Shown here one piece after another: positions 46,228 to 62,797 of a stretch of 64,000 nt of DNA. The notes beneath the pieces were generated by a model. The model was not told the origin of the DNA and ran no database searches. It was given only the letters and a program-made list of their open reading frames with translations. The translations under genes were made by a program, and so were the position numbers. This DNA comes from Enterobacter chengduensis. GTDB lineage: Bacteria > Pseudomonadota > Gammaproteobacteria > Enterobacterales > Enterobacteriaceae. The first letter of the stretch is position 1; every line of letters begins with the position of its first letter. The DNA lies in NCBI RefSeq assembly GCF_001984825.2, contig NZ_CP043318.1, positions 930,001 through 994,000 of the forward strand. The letters run 5' to 3'.

Positions 46228-46302
46228 AAGTAAACGGCAATCCTTAGATTGCCGTTTTAGGGTTTGCTCCCTGTGGGAGAGGGTTGGGGTGAGGGTATCA
46301 CC
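46228..46302. repeat. Composite repeat plus terminator, copy C (reverse orientation)
   Basis: Contains the hairpin AAACGGCAATC/GATTGCCGTTT (46232-46257) that serves as a bidirectional terminator for fhuB and hemL, then CCCTGTGGGAGAGGG and TTGGGGTGAGGG, the reverse of the units at 7761 and 32175. Confidence 0.75.
46232..46257. terminator. Bidirectional terminator between fhuB and hemL
   Basis: Perfect 11-base arms with a CTTA loop and TTTT on the right side, between convergent genes. Confidence 0.8.
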
Positions 46303-46313
46303 CCGCACGGACC

Positions 46314-47594
46314 TTAAAGCTTCGCAAACACCTTACGCGCCGCGTCGATGGTGTTGTTGATATCCTCTTCGCTGTGCGCCACGGACATAAAGCCCGCTTC
46401 GAACGCTGACGGCGCGAGGTACACGCCTTCTTCCAGCATCAGGTGGAAGAAACGCTTGAAGCGTTCAACGTCGCACTTCACCACGTCCTGATAGCAGGTC
46501 ACGGTTTTCGCATCGGTGAAGAAGATCCCGAACATGCCGCCCACGTGGTTGACCACCAGCGGAATGCCTGCCTCTTCTGCGGCTTCCAGCAGACCGTTTG
46601 CCAGCTGCGTGGTTCGGTCGGTCAGGGTTTCGTGAATGCCCGGCTGCGCCACCTCGGTCAGGCAGGCAAAACCCGCCGCCATTGCGATAGGGTTACCGGA
46701 GAGCGTGCCCGCCTGGTAAACCGGGCCGGTAGGCGCCAGGGCTTCCATCACGTCCTTACGGCCACCAAATGCGCCGACCGGCATACCGCCACCGATGATT
46801 TTACCGAGGCAGGTCAGGTCCGGCTCGACGTCATAATAAGACTGGGCACCCGCCAGCGCCACGCGGAAGCCGGTCATGACTTCATCGATGATCAGCAGCG
46901 CGCCGAACTCATCGCACAGGGCGCGCAGGCCCGGCAGGAAGTCAGGCTGCGGTGGGATGCAGTTCATGTTGCCCGCAACCGGCTCAACGATAATGCAGGC
47001 GATCTCCTGCGGATACTGCTCGAACGCCGCGCGAACGGTGCTCAGATCGTTGTAGGTGCAGGTCAGGGTATGCTTCGCGAAATCTGCCGGTACGCCCGGG
47101 GAGTTTGGCTGGCCGAGGGTCAGCGCGCCGGAACCGGCTTTTACCAGCAGACAGTCCGCGTGGCCGTGGTAGCAGCCTTCGAATTTAATGATTTTATCGC
47201 GACCGGTAAAACCGCGCGCCAGGCGAATCGCGCTCATGGTCGCTTCGGTACCGGAGTTCACCATACGCACCATATCCATGGTCGGCACCAGTTCAGTCAC
47301 CAGCTCCGCCATCTTCACTTCCATCTCGGTTGGCGCACCGAAGCTCAGGCCGCGCTGGGCGGCTTCAATCACCGCGTTACGAATGGCAGGATGGTTATGC
47401 CCCAGCACCATCGGCCCCCAGGAACCGACATAATCAACGTAGGCTTTGCCATCGACATCATACAGATATGCGCCGTCAGCGCGTTCAATAAACAGCGGCG
47501 TGCCGCCCACGCCGGTAAAGGCGCGCACGGGTGAGTTTACGCCACCCGGAATTAGCTCGCGGGCTGCGCTGTAGAGGTTTTCTGACTTGCTCAT
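46314..47594 (-). CDS. hemL: Glutamate-1-semialdehyde 2,1-aminomutase
   Basis: PLP enzyme that makes 5-aminolevulinate for haem. 426 residues as in E. coli. The PLP lysine lies in [18 protein letters not shown] (Lys265 in the family); [11 protein letters not shown] and [16 protein letters not shown] are intact. Divergent from clcA. Confidence 0.97.
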   Translation of the reverse strand: MSKSENLYSAARELIPGGVNSPVRAFTGVGGTPLFIERADGAYLYDVDGKAYVDYVGSWGPMVLGHNHPAIRNAVIEAAQRGLSFGAPTEMEVKMAELVTELVPTMDMVRMVNSGTEATMSAIRLARGFTGRDKIIKFEGCYHGHADCLLVKAGSGALTLGQPNSPGVPADFAKHTLTCTYNDLSTVRAAFEQYPQEIACIIVEPVAGNMNCIPPQPDFLPGLRALCDEFGALLIIDEVMTGFRVALAGAQSYYDVEPDLTCLGKIIGGGMPVGAFGGRKDVMEALAPTGPVYQAGTLSGNPIAMAAGFACLTEVAQPGIHETLTDRTTQLANGLLEAAEEAGIPLVVNHVGGMFGIFFTDAKTVTCYQDVVKCDVERFKRFFHLMLEEGVYLAPSAFEAGFMSVAHSEEDINNTIDAARKVFAKL

Positions 47595-47706
47595 GGCGTC
47601 GTTCCTGATTCGTAGAAATAAGTTTAGGGGGCTATTCTAAGTGATCTACAGGAGGTGTGTCTGGTAAAATCCCGCGGGTTATTTGTATGACGAAAAAGAA
47701 CAGGTA

Positions 47707-49107
47707 ATGAAAGAAAACTCTCCTTCATTTGAAGAACAACAGTTTACGCGCGCCCAGCACCGAATCAGCATTCGGCGGCTGCTCAATCGCGATAAAACGC
47801 CGCTGGCGATCCTGCTTGCCGCTGCCGTGGTGGGAACGCTCGCGGGCCTGGTGGGCGTGGCGTTTGAAAAAGCGGTCAATGCCGTACTCAACTGGCGAGT
47901 GGGCGCCGTGGCCATTTTTGCCGACAGCGAATGGCTGGTCTGGGTTTTGGCATTCGGCCTGTCGGCGCTGTTTGCCATGGTAGGGTATTTTCTGGTGCGT
48001 AAATTCGCGCCGGAAGCGGGCGGATCGGGCATCCCGGAAATTGAAGGTGCGCTGGAGGAGCTGCGGCCGGTGCGCTGGTGGCGGGTCATTCCGGTAAAAT
48101 TTATCGGCGGCATGGGGACGCTGGGCGCGGGAATGGTGCTGGGCAGGGAAGGACCAACGGTACAGCTGGGGGGCAACGTCGGCCGTATGGTGGGCGATCT
48201 GTTTCGCATGCGCAGCGCCGAAGCGCGCCATACGCTGCTGGCCACCGGTGCCGCGGCGGGGCTTTCAGCGGCGTTTAACGCGCCGCTGGCGGGCATATTG
48301 TTCATCATTGAAGAGATGCGCGCGCAGTTTCGCTACAACCTGATCTCGATTAAAGCGGTGTTTACCGGCGTTATTATGTCGAGCATCGTTTTTCGCATTT
48401 TTAACGGCGAAGGGGCGGTGATTGAGGTGGGCAAGCTGACCAACGCTCCGGTCAACACCCTGTGGCTTTACCTGATCCTCGGCATGATTTTTGGCATAGT
48501 GGGGCCGCTATTTAACACCTTTATCCTGCGTGCTCAGGAGATGTTCCAGCGCATTCACGGCGGGAACACCACGAAATGGGTGCTGATGGGCGGCCTGCTG
48601 GGCGGAATGTGCGGCGTGCTCGGCTTTATCGAGCCGAACGCCGCGGGCGGCGGGTTCGGGCTGATCCCCATTGCGGCGGCGGGGAATTTCAGCGTGGGTC
48701 TGCTGCTGTTTATGTTTATCTCCCGCGTCATAACGACGGTGCTCTGCTTTTCCTCCGGCGCGCCCGGCGGGATATTCGCCCCGATGCTGGCGCTGGGTAC
48801 GCTGCTGGGCACCGCGTTTGGTATGGCGGCTGAAGCGGGTTTTCCCGCCTATCATCTTGACGCCGGGACCTTTGCGGTGGCCGGAATGGGGGCGCTGCTG
48901 GCCGCTTCCCTGCGTGCGCCGTTGACCGGGATCGTGCTGGTCCTGGAGATGACGGACAATTACCAGCTCATTTTGCCAATGATCATTACCTGTCTCGGCG
49001 CGACACTATTAGCCCAGTTCCTGGGTGGAAAACCGCTATACTCCACCATCCTCGCGCGTACCCTGGCAAAACAAGAGGCTGAGCGGGCCGCCACGCAGAA
49101 TACTTGA
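47707..49107 (+). CDS. clcA: H+/Cl- exchange transporter ClcA
   Basis: CLC-type antiporter used in extreme acid resistance. 466 residues (E. coli 473) from the ATG at 47707, which aligns with the E. coli start. Ser107 (GGSGIP), the gating Glu148 (GREGP) and the proton Glu203 (IIEEM) sit at exactly the E. coli numbers. The cytoplasmic tail is shorter by some residues. A TTG start 8 codons upstream is conceivable. Confidence 0.95.
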   Translation: MKENSPSFEEQQFTRAQHRISIRRLLNRDKTPLAILLAAAVVGTLAGLVGVAFEKAVNAVLNWRVGAVAIFADSEWLVWVLAFGLSALFAMVGYFLVRKFAPEAGGSGIPEIEGALEELRPVRWWRVIPVKFIGGMGTLGAGMVLGREGPTVQLGGNVGRMVGDLFRMRSAEARHTLLATGAAAGLSAAFNAPLAGILFIIEEMRAQFRYNLISIKAVFTGVIMSSIVFRIFNGEGAVIEVGKLTNAPVNTLWLYLILGMIFGIVGPLFNTFILRAQEMFQRIHGGNTTKWVLMGGLLGGMCGVLGFIEPNAAGGGFGLIPIAAAGNFSVGLLLFMFISRVITTVLCFSSGAPGGIFAPMLALGTLLGTAFGMAAEAGFPAYHLDAGTFAVAGMGALLAASLRAPLTGIVLVLEMTDNYQLILPMIITCLGATLLAQFLGGKPLYSTILARTLAKQEAERAATQNT

Positions 49108-49192
49108 ATGAATTACCAGGGTATTAGATAATGACACAAAGAATTGGGTGAATTTTGCCCAATGGCAGTAGCAGTATTCATGGGAGCATATG

Positions 49193-49537
49193 ATGAGTGA
49201 TGATGTAGCTGTGCCGCTGGAGTTTACCGAAGCAGCAGCCAACAAAGTGAAAAACCTGATTGCCGACGAAGACAATCCGGATCTGAAACTGCGTGTTTAT
49301 ATTACCGGTGGCGGCTGCAGCGGCTTCCAGTATGGTTTTACCTTTGACGATCAGGTTAACGATGGCGATATGACTATCGAGAAACAGGGCGTCGCGCTGG
49401 TGGTTGACCCAATGAGCTTGCAGTATCTGGTGGGTGGTTCGGTGGATTACACCGAGGGTCTGGAAGGGTCGCGCTTTGTGGTGACGAACCCGAACGCGAC
49501 AAGCACCTGCGGGTGTGGTTCTTCGTTCAGCATTTAA
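49193..49537 (+). CDS. erpA: Iron-sulfur cluster insertion protein ErpA
   Basis: A-type Fe-S carrier, 114 residues, essential in E. coli for isoprenoid synthesis. Cluster ligands Cys42 (GGGCSGFQY), Cys106 and Cys108 (STCGCGSS) are present. Two ATGs are adjacent; the second (49193) is 6 bases from GGGAG and gives the E. coli length. Confidence 0.97.
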   Translation: MSDDVAVPLEFTEAAANKVKNLIADEDNPDLKLRVYITGGGCSGFQYGFTFDDQVNDGDMTIEKQGVALVVDPMSLQYLVGGSVDYTEGLEGSRFVVTNPNATSTCGCGSSFSI

Positions 49538-49551
49538 GCCTGAATGCGGAT

Positions 49552-49584
49552 TGTAGGCCCGGTAAGCGAAGCGCCACCGGGCTT
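49552..49584. repeat. REP element
   Basis: TGTAGGCCCGGTAAGCGAAG followed by CGCCACCGGGCTT, between the convergent genes erpA and yadS. Confidence 0.85.
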
Positions 49585-49595
49585 ATAAACGACGC

Positions 49596-50219
49596 CTATC
49601 TTGAATTTTCATCCAGGGTAAACGTCGGCAGCTTCAGGTGCCAGCGTATCGCCGCCAGACGAATCACCAGCGTTACGACCATCCCCAGCATCGCGGCATT
49701 TTCCAGCGGGATTGCAAAGGTGTAATAGGCGGTCGCGTGAACAATCCCACCCACAATGCAGGCCGTTGCGTAAATTTCAGTACGCAGGATCATCGGCACT
49801 TCGCGCGCCAGAATGTCGCGAATGATCCCGCCGCCCACGCCGGTTAATACGCCCATGCAGATTGCCACCATTGGACCGGTGCCCGCATTAAACGCCTTAT
49901 TGACGCCAATACCGACGAAGACGGCCAGACCGACGGCATCAAGCACCGGCAAGATCCATTTGGGTAAGCGGCGCGGCTGGCGAACCAGCACGATGGTTAA
50001 CAGGCAGGTGACCATCGCGACCACCAGATCGGTGGGATCTTTCACCCAAAACACCGGGCCATTCGCCAGTGCCATGTCGCGGATCGTCCCCCCGCCGACG
50101 GCGGTCACCACGCCCAGCACCAGCACGCCAAACGGATCCATGCGGAGTTTCCCTGCGAGCAGTACGCCGGAGATAGCAAAAACGGCTGTGCCAAGAATAT
50201 CCAGCCAATAAACGAGCAT
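49596..50219 (-). CDS. yadS: TRIC/UPF0126 family inner-membrane protein YadS
   Basis: Membrane protein of 207 residues with about seven helices in two similar halves (AVFAISGVLLAGKLRMDPFG; LDAVGLAVFVGIGVNKAF), the pattern of prokaryotic trimeric cation-channel homologues. The physiological substrate is not established. It lies 27 bases after btuF in an mtn-btuF-yadS operon. Confidence 0.92.
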   Translation of the reverse strand: MLVYWLDILGTAVFAISGVLLAGKLRMDPFGVLVLGVVTAVGGGTIRDMALANGPVFWVKDPTDLVVAMVTCLLTIVLVRQPRRLPKWILPVLDAVGLAVFVGIGVNKAFNAGTGPMVAICMGVLTGVGGGIIRDILAREVPMILRTEIYATACIVGGIVHATAYYTFAIPLENAAMLGMVVTLVIRLAAIRWHLKLPTFTLDENSR

Positions 50220-50246
50220 CGTTAAATCCTCGAAAAAGGTCTTCTG

Positions 50247-51047
50247 TTAGTGACTCTCTGCCAGCGCGGCACAGAGCTGTTTTGCGGCGAGGATAATACG
50301 CGGGCTGGCGCGTTCAAACCAGTCACTGTTGAGGGGTATTACCGGTATTTTTAGCTGCTTTTGCCAGAATTGTTCTATTTTGGGAATTTCGCTCGCATTT
50401 CCGACCACGACGATGGCCTGTGGCTGGCGCGCCAGAACCTGCTCACGGCTTACCTGAGGCCACGGCACCCGGCTGGCTGCAAAAATGTTTTCCCCTCCGC
50501 AGACTTCCAGCACCTGATTCTGAATCGACCCTTTTCCGGTGGTGAACAGCGGCTGGCTGCCAAACTGCAGGAAGATGCGTTTTTTCACGGAGGTATCATA
50601 TCGGGATTTCAGCGCGGCATAGTCATTGAGCATCTGGTTCGCCGCGCGCTCGGCTTTTTCAGGGGTAGGGCTATAAGGGGCGAGGGCGCGCAGTGCCTGA
50701 GCGACCTGCTCAATGCTGACGGCATCAATCCACATGACCTTAATGCCAAGCGAGGCAAGCTGGTTAACCTGCCGCTCGGCGTTGCCGCCCCGCCAGGCCA
50801 GCACAAGATCCGGCTTGAGCGCCACGATGCGCTCAACGTTCATCCCCTGCCAGGTTGCCACTTGCTCAATACCCGCGGCCTGCGGTGGGTAATCCGAAAA
50901 GCTGCTTACGCCAACCGGCGCGATCCCGGCGGCAAAGGCCAGTTCCGTATTTGCAGGGGAGAGCGTAATCACGCGCGGTGCGGCATAGAGCCACAGCGGG
51001 GCGAGAAGAAGCAGGGCGACCAGCGCCCTGACGGTATGTTTAGCCAC
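50247..51047 (-). CDS. btuF: Vitamin B12 periplasmic binding protein BtuF
   Basis: Delivers cobalamin to BtuCD. 266 residues as in E. coli with a signal peptide ([16 protein letters not shown]). The start is GTG at 51047; the gene overlaps the end of mtn by 8 bases. Binding-fold motifs [15 protein letters not shown] and [15 protein letters not shown] are intact. Confidence 0.95.
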   Translation of the reverse strand: MAKHTVRALVALLLLAPLWLYAAPRVITLSPANTELAFAAGIAPVGVSSFSDYPPQAAGIEQVATWQGMNVERIVALKPDLVLAWRGGNAERQVNQLASLGIKVMWIDAVSIEQVAQALRALAPYSPTPEKAERAANQMLNDYAALKSRYDTSVKKRIFLQFGSQPLFTTGKGSIQNQVLEVCGGENIFAASRVPWPQVSREQVLARQPQAIVVVGNASEIPKIEQFWQKQLKIPVIPLNSDWFERASPRIILAAKQLCAALAESH

Positions 51048-51738
51048 GTGCCAGGTTCTGCACCAGGCGTTCCACCATCACGGTGGACTGTTTTGCCGCA
51101 ACGGTCAGGAACTCGTCGAAGCTGATGTGGGACTGCTGGTCTGCCACGTCAGATATGGCGCGAACCACCACGAACGGTACGTTAAAGTTATGGCAAACGT
51201 GCGCAATCGCGGTCGCTTCCATCTCAACGGCCACCGCCTGAGGGAAGTTATGGCGGATTTTTGCCAGCCCAACGGAGCCGTTGATGAAGGCATCACCGCT
51301 GACAATCAGGCCGCGTACCGCGTTGAGGTTGAGTTCTGCAATGCAGGTCTCTGCCGCCGCAATCAGCTTGTCGTCAGCTTTAAACCCTGCCGGGCAGCCC
51401 GGAAGCTGACCGTATTCGTAACCAAATGCGGTAACGTCGGCATCGTGGTAACGCGCTTCGTCGGAAACCACGATATCACCCACTTTCAGCGTCGGCGCCA
51501 GGCCGCCCGCAGAGCCGGTGTTCACGATCACGTCCGGCTTGCAGCGCTCAAGCAGCAGGGTTGCCCCCAGCGCAGCAGCCACTTTACCGATGCCTGATTT
51601 CAGCAGAGCCACCTCAACACCGTTCAGCTGGCCGGTGTAGATTTCACAACCCCCCAGAGAGAGGGTCTGACGGTTCTCAATTTTGTCACGCAGCAGCGTA
51701 ACTTCTTCTTCCATTGCACCAATAATGCCGATTTTCAT
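51040..51738 (-). CDS. mtn: 5'-methylthioadenosine/S-adenosylhomocysteine nucleosidase
   Basis: Cleaves adenine from MTA, SAH and 5'-deoxyadenosine. 232 residues as in E. coli. The catalytic region [17 protein letters not shown] and the nucleoside Glu in [13 protein letters not shown] are present. It recycles the MTA formed by SpeE. First gene of mtn-btuF-yadS; divergent from dgt. Confidence 0.97.
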   Translation of the reverse strand: MKIGIIGAMEEEVTLLRDKIENRQTLSLGGCEIYTGQLNGVEVALLKSGIGKVAAALGATLLLERCKPDVIVNTGSAGGLAPTLKVGDIVVSDEARYHDADVTAFGYEYGQLPGCPAGFKADDKLIAAAETCIAELNLNAVRGLIVSGDAFINGSVGLAKIRHNFPQAVAVEMEATAIAHVCHNFNVPFVVVRAISDVADQQSHISFDEFLTVAAKQSTVMVERLVQNLARG

Positions 51739-51820
51739 AGATTTACTCGCGATGTGCCTTGTTAAGATGCATAGTCTATCATGCGGTTAAGGGGAAACGC
51801 ATTCTCACGCGGGGGAGCAC

Positions 51821-53335
51821 ATGTCACCAATCGATTTTCGTACCAAAATTAACTGGCACCGACGTTTCCGTTCGCCGCAGGGCGACAAGAGCGAACATGA
51901 GATCCTGCGTATCTTCGAAAGCGATCGCGGGAGAATCATTAACTCGCCCGCCATTCGCCGTCTGCAGCAAAAGACCCAGGTTTTCCCGCTGGAGCGTAAC
52001 GCCGCGGTGCGCACGCGCTTAACCCACTCAATGGAAGTGCAGCAGGTTGGGCGCTACATTGCAAAAGAGATTTTGAGCCGTCTTAAAGAGCAGCGTTTAC
52101 TGGAAACCTATGGGCTGGACGAACTGACGGGGCCCTTCGAGAGCATCGTTGAGATGGCCTGCCTGATGCATGACATCGGTAACCCGCCTTTCGGCCACTT
52201 TGGCGAGGCGGCTATCAATGACTGGTTTAAGCAGCGGCTTCATCCTTCGGATGCGTTGAGCCAGCCGCTGAGCGATGACCGCTGCACCGTTCGGGATTTA
52301 CGCCTGCGTGAAGGTGAAGACGGGCTTAACGATCTGCGCCGCAAAGTGCGGCAGGACTTGTGTCACTTCGAGGGCAATGCCCAGGGGATCCGGCTGGTTC
52401 ATTCCCTGATGCGCATGAACCTGACCTGGGCACAGGTTGGCTGCATTCTGAAATATACGCGTCCCGCGTGGTGGATGGGTGAGACGCCCGCGTCCCACAG
52501 CTATTTAATGAAAAAGCCGGGCTATTATCTTTCTGAAGAAGCCTATATAGAAAGGCTACGTAAAGAACTTTCACTGACCCCAAACGGCCGCTTTCCATTG
52601 ACCTGGATTATGGAAGCCGCGGATGATATTTCCTATTGCGTGGCTGACCTGGAAGATGCCGTTGAGAAAAGAATTTTCAGCGTTGAAGAGCTTTATCAGC
52701 ATCTTTATGCGGCCTGGGGCACTCATGAAAAAGGCTCGCTGTTTGCCCAGGTGGTCGAAAATGCCTGGGAAAAATCGCGATCGAATACGTTAAGCCGCAG
52801 TACGGAAGACCAGTTCTTTATGTATTTGAGGGTTAATACATTAAATAAGCTGGTGCCGTATGCGGCGTCGCGCTTTATTGATAATTTGCCGCTCATCTTC
52901 AGCGGGGAATTCAACCACGCGCTGCTGGAAGACGACAGCAGCTTCAGCCAACTCCTTGAGCTTTATAAACATGTGGCGATGCGGCATGTATTCAGCCATC
53001 CGGATGTCGAGCAATTAGAACTGCAGGGCTATCGGGTCATCAGTGGCTTACTGGAAATTTATTCCCCGCTGCTCCAGCTGTCGGCCGACGAATTCAGCGA
53101 GCTGGTGGAACACGAGCGCGTGCGCCGGATCCCGATTGAATCGCGGCTTTATCAGAAACTCTCTACCCGGCATCGTCTGGCGTATGTCGAAGCGATTGGC
53201 AAACTGGATCGCCATTCTACCCAATGGCCGGTGATGGAATATTATTATCGCTGCCGTCTTATCCAGGACTATATCAGCGGCATGACCGATTTGTATGCCT
53301 GGGATGAATACCGCAAGCTCATGGCGGTGGAATAA
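51821..53335 (+). CDS. dgt: Deoxyguanosinetriphosphate triphosphohydrolase
   Basis: Hydrolyses dGTP to deoxyguanosine and triphosphate; 504 residues (E. coli 505). HD-domain metal motifs [31 protein letters not shown] and [16 protein letters not shown] are intact. In E. coli it restricts T7-like phages by depleting dGTP, which is established background. Upstream of degP. Confidence 0.97.
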   Translation: MSPIDFRTKINWHRRFRSPQGDKSEHEILRIFESDRGRIINSPAIRRLQQKTQVFPLERNAAVRTRLTHSMEVQQVGRYIAKEILSRLKEQRLLETYGLDELTGPFESIVEMACLMHDIGNPPFGHFGEAAINDWFKQRLHPSDALSQPLSDDRCTVRDLRLREGEDGLNDLRRKVRQDLCHFEGNAQGIRLVHSLMRMNLTWAQVGCILKYTRPAWWMGETPASHSYLMKKPGYYLSEEAYIERLRKELSLTPNGRFPLTWIMEAADDISYCVADLEDAVEKRIFSVEELYQHLYAAWGTHEKGSLFAQVVENAWEKSRSNTLSRSTEDQFFMYLRVNTLNKLVPYAASRFIDNLPLIFSGEFNHALLEDDSSFSQLLELYKHVAMRHVFSHPDVEQLELQGYRVISGLLEIYSPLLQLSADEFSELVEHERVRRIPIESRLYQKLSTRHRLAYVEAIGKLDRHSTQWPVMEYYYRCRLIQDYISGMTDLYAWDEYRKLMAVE

Positions 53336-53393
53336 CGTCGGAGTTTTGTAAAGACGGCCAATAAATTTTTACCTTTTCCATAAACTTATCGCC

Positions 53394-53421
53394 GGAACTA
53401 AGCGGTATAAAACGAATCTGA
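53394..53421 (+). promoter_or_regulatory. Sigma-E promoter of degP
   Basis: GGAACTA (53394-53400) and TCTGA (53417-53421) separated by 16 bases match the sigma-E consensus and the E. coli degP promoter. It implies envelope-stress induction. A CpxR site is expected upstream but I could not place it firmly. Confidence 0.82.
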
Positions 53422-53466
53422 GTTACACAGCAATTTTGCGTTACCTGTAAATCGAGATTGAGAAAC

Positions 53467-54906
<1,440 letters not shown>

Positions 54907-54913
54907 TCCTCTT

Positions 54914-54935
54914 AAGCCCCTGCGCGCAGGGGCTT
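54914..54935 (+). terminator. Terminator after degP
   Basis: AAGCCCCTGCG and CGCAGGGGCTT form a perfect stem 7 bases after the stop codon, followed by TCTCG. Confidence 0.75.
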
Positions 54936-55052
54936 TCTCGTTTCTGTGACGCCTGGCACAACTCCATACATCTTTCCCTCTCTTTGTGCATTCGCACAAT
55001 GCAGCCGATACTGAACTTCCCTATGCTTGAGCTCTGCTCACAGGAGGGTTGC

Positions 55053-56210
55053 ATGGCTGGCTGGCATCTTGATACCAAAATGGCACAGGATATCGTGGCG
55101 CGCACCATGCGCATCATTGATACCAATATCAACGTAATGGATGCCCGCGGGCGCATTATTGGCAGCGGCGATCGCGAGCGTATTGGTGAATTGCACGAAG
55201 GTGCGCTGCTGGTGCTTTCTCAGGGGCGGGTCGTGGATATCGACGATGCGGTAGCGAAACACCTGCACGGCGTCCGCCAGGGCATCAACCTCCCGCTGCG
55301 CCTTGAAGGCGAGATTGTCGGGGTCATCGGCCTGACCGGCGAGCCGGAGTCTCTGCGAAAATACGGCGAGCTGGTCTGCATGACGGCAGAGATGATGCTG
55401 GAGCAGTCGCGCCTGATGCACCTGCTGGCTCAGGATAGCCGCCTGCGTGAAGAGCTGGTGATGAACCTTATTCAGGCGGAAGAGCATACGCCTGCACTCA
55501 GCGAATGGGCGCAGCGTCTGGGGATCGATCTGAACCAGCCGCGCGTGGTGGCGGTCATTGAGGTCGATAGCGGTCAGCTTGGCGTGGACAGCGCGATGGC
55601 CGAGCTGCAGCAGCTGCAAAATGCGCTGGCGACGCCGGAGCGCGATAACCTGGTGGCGATCGTTTCTCTGACGGAAATGGTGGTGCTCAAACCGGCGCTC
55701 AATGCGTTTGGCCGCTGGGATGCCGACGATCATCGTCGTCGCGTGGAGCTGCTCATCTCCCGCATGAAGGAGAATGGCCAGCTGCGTTTTCGCGTTGCGC
55801 TGGGCAACTACTTTACCGGGCCGGGCAGTATCGCCCGCTCCTGGCGTACCGCGCGCACCACCATGATGGTGGGCAAGCAGCGGATGCCGGAGAGTCGGAG
55901 CTACTTCTATCAGGATCTGATGCTGCCGGTGCTGCTCGACAGCCTGCGCGGGGGCTGGCAGGCCAACGAGCTGGCGCGGCCCTTAGCGCGTCTGAAAGCC
56001 ATGGACAACAACGGCCTGCTGCGCCGGACGCTGCAGGCGTGGTTCAGCCATAACGTGCAGCCGCTGGCGACGTCAAAAGCGCTGTTTATCCACCGCAATA
56101 CCCTGGAGTATCGGTTAAACCGAATTTCGGAGCTGACGGGGCTGGACCTGGGGAATTTTGACGACAGGCTGCTGCTGTACGTGGCGCTGCAGCTGGACGA
56201 GCAGCGGTGA
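55053..56210 (+). CDS. cdaR: Carbohydrate diacid regulator CdaR
   Basis: PucR-type activator of glucarate, galactarate and glycerate genes in E. coli; 385 residues as there. N-terminal sugar-diacid recognition domain (HLDTKMAQDIVARTMRIID), middle GGDEF-like region, C-terminal helix-turn-helix (ALFIHRNTLEYRLNRIS). AGGAGG precedes the ATG at 55053. Its target operons are not in the window. Confidence 0.96.
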   Translation: MAGWHLDTKMAQDIVARTMRIIDTNINVMDARGRIIGSGDRERIGELHEGALLVLSQGRVVDIDDAVAKHLHGVRQGINLPLRLEGEIVGVIGLTGEPESLRKYGELVCMTAEMMLEQSRLMHLLAQDSRLREELVMNLIQAEEHTPALSEWAQRLGIDLNQPRVVAVIEVDSGQLGVDSAMAELQQLQNALATPERDNLVAIVSLTEMVVLKPALNAFGRWDADDHRRRVELLISRMKENGQLRFRVALGNYFTGPGSIARSWRTARTTMMVGKQRMPESRSYFYQDLMLPVLLDSLRGGWQANELARPLARLKAMDNNGLLRRTLQAWFSHNVQPLATSKALFIHRNTLEYRLNRISELTGLDLGNFDDRLLLYVALQLDEQR

Positions 56211-56218
56211 GGTTATTT

Positions 56219-56243
56219 TGCCGGGTGGCGGCTTCGGCCTACA
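56219..56243. repeat. Truncated REP unit
   Basis: TGCCGGGTGGCGGCTTCGGC followed by CTACATC, lacking the central part of the full REP. Confidence 0.6.
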
Positions 56244-56307
56244 TCATGGTTTTCACCCTCTACCTGTGGGCTGAGGGATCCCCACAAAATATTGCCTGCA
56301 CGGACGA

Positions 56308-56345
56308 CCCCCTCTCCCTTGAGGGAGAGGGCTGGGGTGAGGGGG
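56308..56345. repeat. CCCTCTCCC-type palindromic repeat, copy D
   Basis: CCCCCTCTCCCTTGAGGGAG continuing AGGGCTGGGGTGAGGGGG, the reverse of the motif in copies A and B, without the terminator hairpin. Confidence 0.75.
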
Positions 56346-56461
56346 AACATACGGCTGTGGATGTCATTCCGTTCACTTTATGTTCCTTGCTACTCTGTAA
56401 CGACATGACCGGTGAACGTGCCAGGGTGGCTCAATCGCCACCACCCTGGCGACCCGGGCTC

Positions 56462-56615
56462 CCGGCGGTAAATCGCCGCTTCGCGGTGCCCTCAGCTTAT
56501 TCCTTCCGGCTTATCGGGGACGGGCGGAGGTAACGTCCCTGTAAAGGCCGCCCTCTCGGCGCATCCATGCGCCTCGCCCCGGCCTGCAGGAAACGCTTCG
56601 GCGATTTACAGCCGG
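56462..56615. repeat. Long inverted repeat enclosing a structured segment
   Basis: CCGGCGGTAAATCGCCG (56462-56478) and CGGCGATTTACAGCCGG (56599-56615) pair at 16 of 17 positions around 120 bases. Inside lie further short stems, e.g. GGGACG/CGTCCC and GGCGCA/TGCGCC. Just outside, CCAGGGTGG and CCACCCTGG form another stem at about 56420-56450. This may be a small mobile repeat or a structured RNA. Confidence 0.65.
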
Positions 56616-56697
56616 ACCAGGTCATTGCTGTAAGGCATTCATAATCCTGATGCTAGATACGTCGCTTCAGTTAAAAAAATTACTGGGGATTCCCCAG

Positions 56698-56737
56698 CCC
56701 TGTGGGAGAGGGCTGGGGTGAGGGCATCAGGCTGCAC
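56698..56737. repeat. CCCTCTCCC-type repeat, copy E
   Basis: CCCTGTGGGAGAGGGCTGGG followed by GTGAGGGCATCAGGCTGCAC, almost the exact reverse complement of the first half of copies A and B. It adjoins the yaeH stop codon. Confidence 0.78.
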
Positions 56738-56742
56738 CCAAC

Positions 56743-57132
56743 TCATTTGTTGCGGGTTAATTTCTCAAGATCCGCTTCAATTTCGCTGATCTTGTTGGTC
56801 ACAACGCTTTCAAGGTGACGCAGATCGTCAAGGATCTTACGCTTGAGATCGACTTCGGTGCGGTCGCGCTGGCAGATCTGATCGAGTTCATCGATCACAT
56901 AGCGCAGGTTAGGGCTGATTTCCTGTACTTCTTTGTATCCCTGACCTACGCCGTCAGCAACAACGGTCTTACGCTGGCGCGGGTATTTAAACTTCACGCT
57001 TTTGGCGAAAAACTCTCCTTTGTCCTTGTGAAAATAGATTTTCAAAATATCGTTATTGGCTTCCTGACGGAGGCTGTAACGATCAATTTCATCAGGATTG
57101 GTAATGCCCAGACTTTTCAGATTATCGTACAT
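56743..57132 (-). CDS. yaeH: DUF3461 family protein YaeH
   Basis: 129 residues, nearly identical in pattern to E. coli YaeH ([38 protein letters not shown]). Charged, probably cytosolic, with a C-terminal helical segment of coiled-coil type. Function unknown. The E. coli neighbour yaeI is absent between it and dapD. Confidence 0.93.
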   Translation of the reverse strand: MYDNLKSLGITNPDEIDRYSLRQEANNDILKIYFHKDKGEFFAKSVKFKYPRQRKTVVADGVGQGYKEVQEISPNLRYVIDELDQICQRDRTEVDLKRKILDDLRHLESVVTNKISEIEADLEKLTRNK

Positions 57133-57204
57133 AGCGGTACCCTTGATCTCAACATAACCTTTGAATAATTAACGAAAAAATCTATTTTCGCCACCCTCAG
57201 ATAT

Positions 57205-57233
57205 AAAAAAAGCGGGGTTGCCCCCGCTTTTTG
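57205..57233. terminator. Terminator after dapD
   Basis: AAAAAGCGGGG-TTGC-CCCCGCTTTTT, bidirectional form, 11 bases beyond the dapD stop codon. Confidence 0.85.
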
Positions 57234-57243
57234 TTATACCCGA

Positions 57244-58068
57244 TTAATCGATGGTGCGCAGCAATTCGTTGATGCCCACTTTACCGCGCGTTTTCGCATC
57301 CACTTTCTTCACGATAACCGCACAGTAGAGGCTGTATTTGCCATCTTTTGACGGCAGGTTGCCGGAAACCACCACGGAGCCGGCCGGAACGCGACCGTAG
57401 TGAACTTCGCCGGTTTCACGGTCGTAAATACGGGTGCTCTGACCGATGTAAACGCCCATGGAGATCACGGAACCTTCTTCAACGATCACGCCTTCAACCA
57501 CTTCGGAGCGCGCGCCGATGAAGCAGTTGTCTTCGATAATGGTTGGGTTAGCCTGCAGGGGCTCCAGTACGCCACCGATGCCCACGCCGCCGGACAGGTG
57601 AACGTTTTTACCGATCTGCGCGCAGGAACCCACGGTGGCCCATGTATCAACCATGGTGCCTTCATCAACGTAAGCGCCGATGTTCACATAGGATGGCATC
57701 AGCACGGTGTTGCGGGCGATGAATGCGCCCTGGCGAACTGCCGCAGGCGGCACCACGCGGAAGCCTTCTTTCTGGAAACGCGCTTCGTCGTAGTCAGCGA
57801 ACTTCATCGGCACTTTATCGAAGTAGCGGCTTTCTGCGCCATCAATAACCTGGTTATCGTTGATGCGGAAAGAGAGCAGCACGGCTTTCTTCAGCCATTG
57901 ATGAGTGACCCACTGACCGTCGATTTTTTCTGCCACGCGCAGCGCGCCGGAATCCAGCAGGGAAATCACCTGGTTTACCGCTTCACGGGTCACGGTATCC
58001 ACATTTGCCGGGGTAATCTCGGCGCGACGCTCAAAAGCGGACTCAATAACGTTCTGTAACTGCTGCAT
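57244..58068 (-). CDS. dapD: Tetrahydrodipicolinate N-succinyltransferase
   Basis: Lysine/diaminopimelate pathway enzyme, 274 residues as in E. coli. Left-handed beta-helix hexapeptide repeats ([37 protein letters not shown]) are evident. It supplies diaminopimelate to peptidoglycan. It lies 32 bases after glnD. Confidence 0.97.
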   Translation of the reverse strand: MQQLQNVIESAFERRAEITPANVDTVTREAVNQVISLLDSGALRVAEKIDGQWVTHQWLKKAVLLSFRINDNQVIDGAESRYFDKVPMKFADYDEARFQKEGFRVVPPAAVRQGAFIARNTVLMPSYVNIGAYVDEGTMVDTWATVGSCAQIGKNVHLSGGVGIGGVLEPLQANPTIIEDNCFIGARSEVVEGVIVEEGSVISMGVYIGQSTRIYDRETGEVHYGRVPAGSVVVSGNLPSKDGKYSLYCAVIVKKVDAKTRGKVGINELLRTID

Positions 58069-58100
58069 TGTTTACTCTTTCCATTTCACTAAAAAACATA

Positions 58101-62680
<4,580 letters not shown>

Positions 62681-62715
62681 TAAGGTTTTACCCCTTATTA
62701 GTACCGTGTATGAAT

Positions 62716-62741
62716 AGGGGCCCATTACCGGCCCCTTTTTT
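62716..62741 (+). terminator. Attenuator between rpsB and tsf
   Basis: GGGGCC ... GGCCCC stem with an 8-base loop and a TTTTTT run, 36 bases after rpsB. A partial terminator at this place is known in E. coli, reducing tsf relative to rpsB. Confidence 0.82.
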
Positions 62742-62797
62742 CAATTTACACTGTTTGGCCCCCGGCCGGGCAGTTCACATCTCCCGAGGATTTAAGA

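Larger units (their letters stand above)
56211..56742. other. Gene-free 532-base stretch with repeats and a structured G+C-rich element
   Basis: No frame here has coding character. From left to right: a truncated REP unit (56219-56243); the CCCTCTCCC palindrome with GCTGGGGTGAGGG (56308-56345); a G+C-rich block at about 56400-56640 bounded by long inverted repeats; and another repeat of the same family (56698-56737) next to the 3' end of yaeH. Confidence 0.75.

Noticed and set aside
56207..56533. Small protein of 108 codons after cdaR
   Set aside because: The frame runs through a REP unit and the CCCTCTCCC repeat; codon use and composition are not protein-like.
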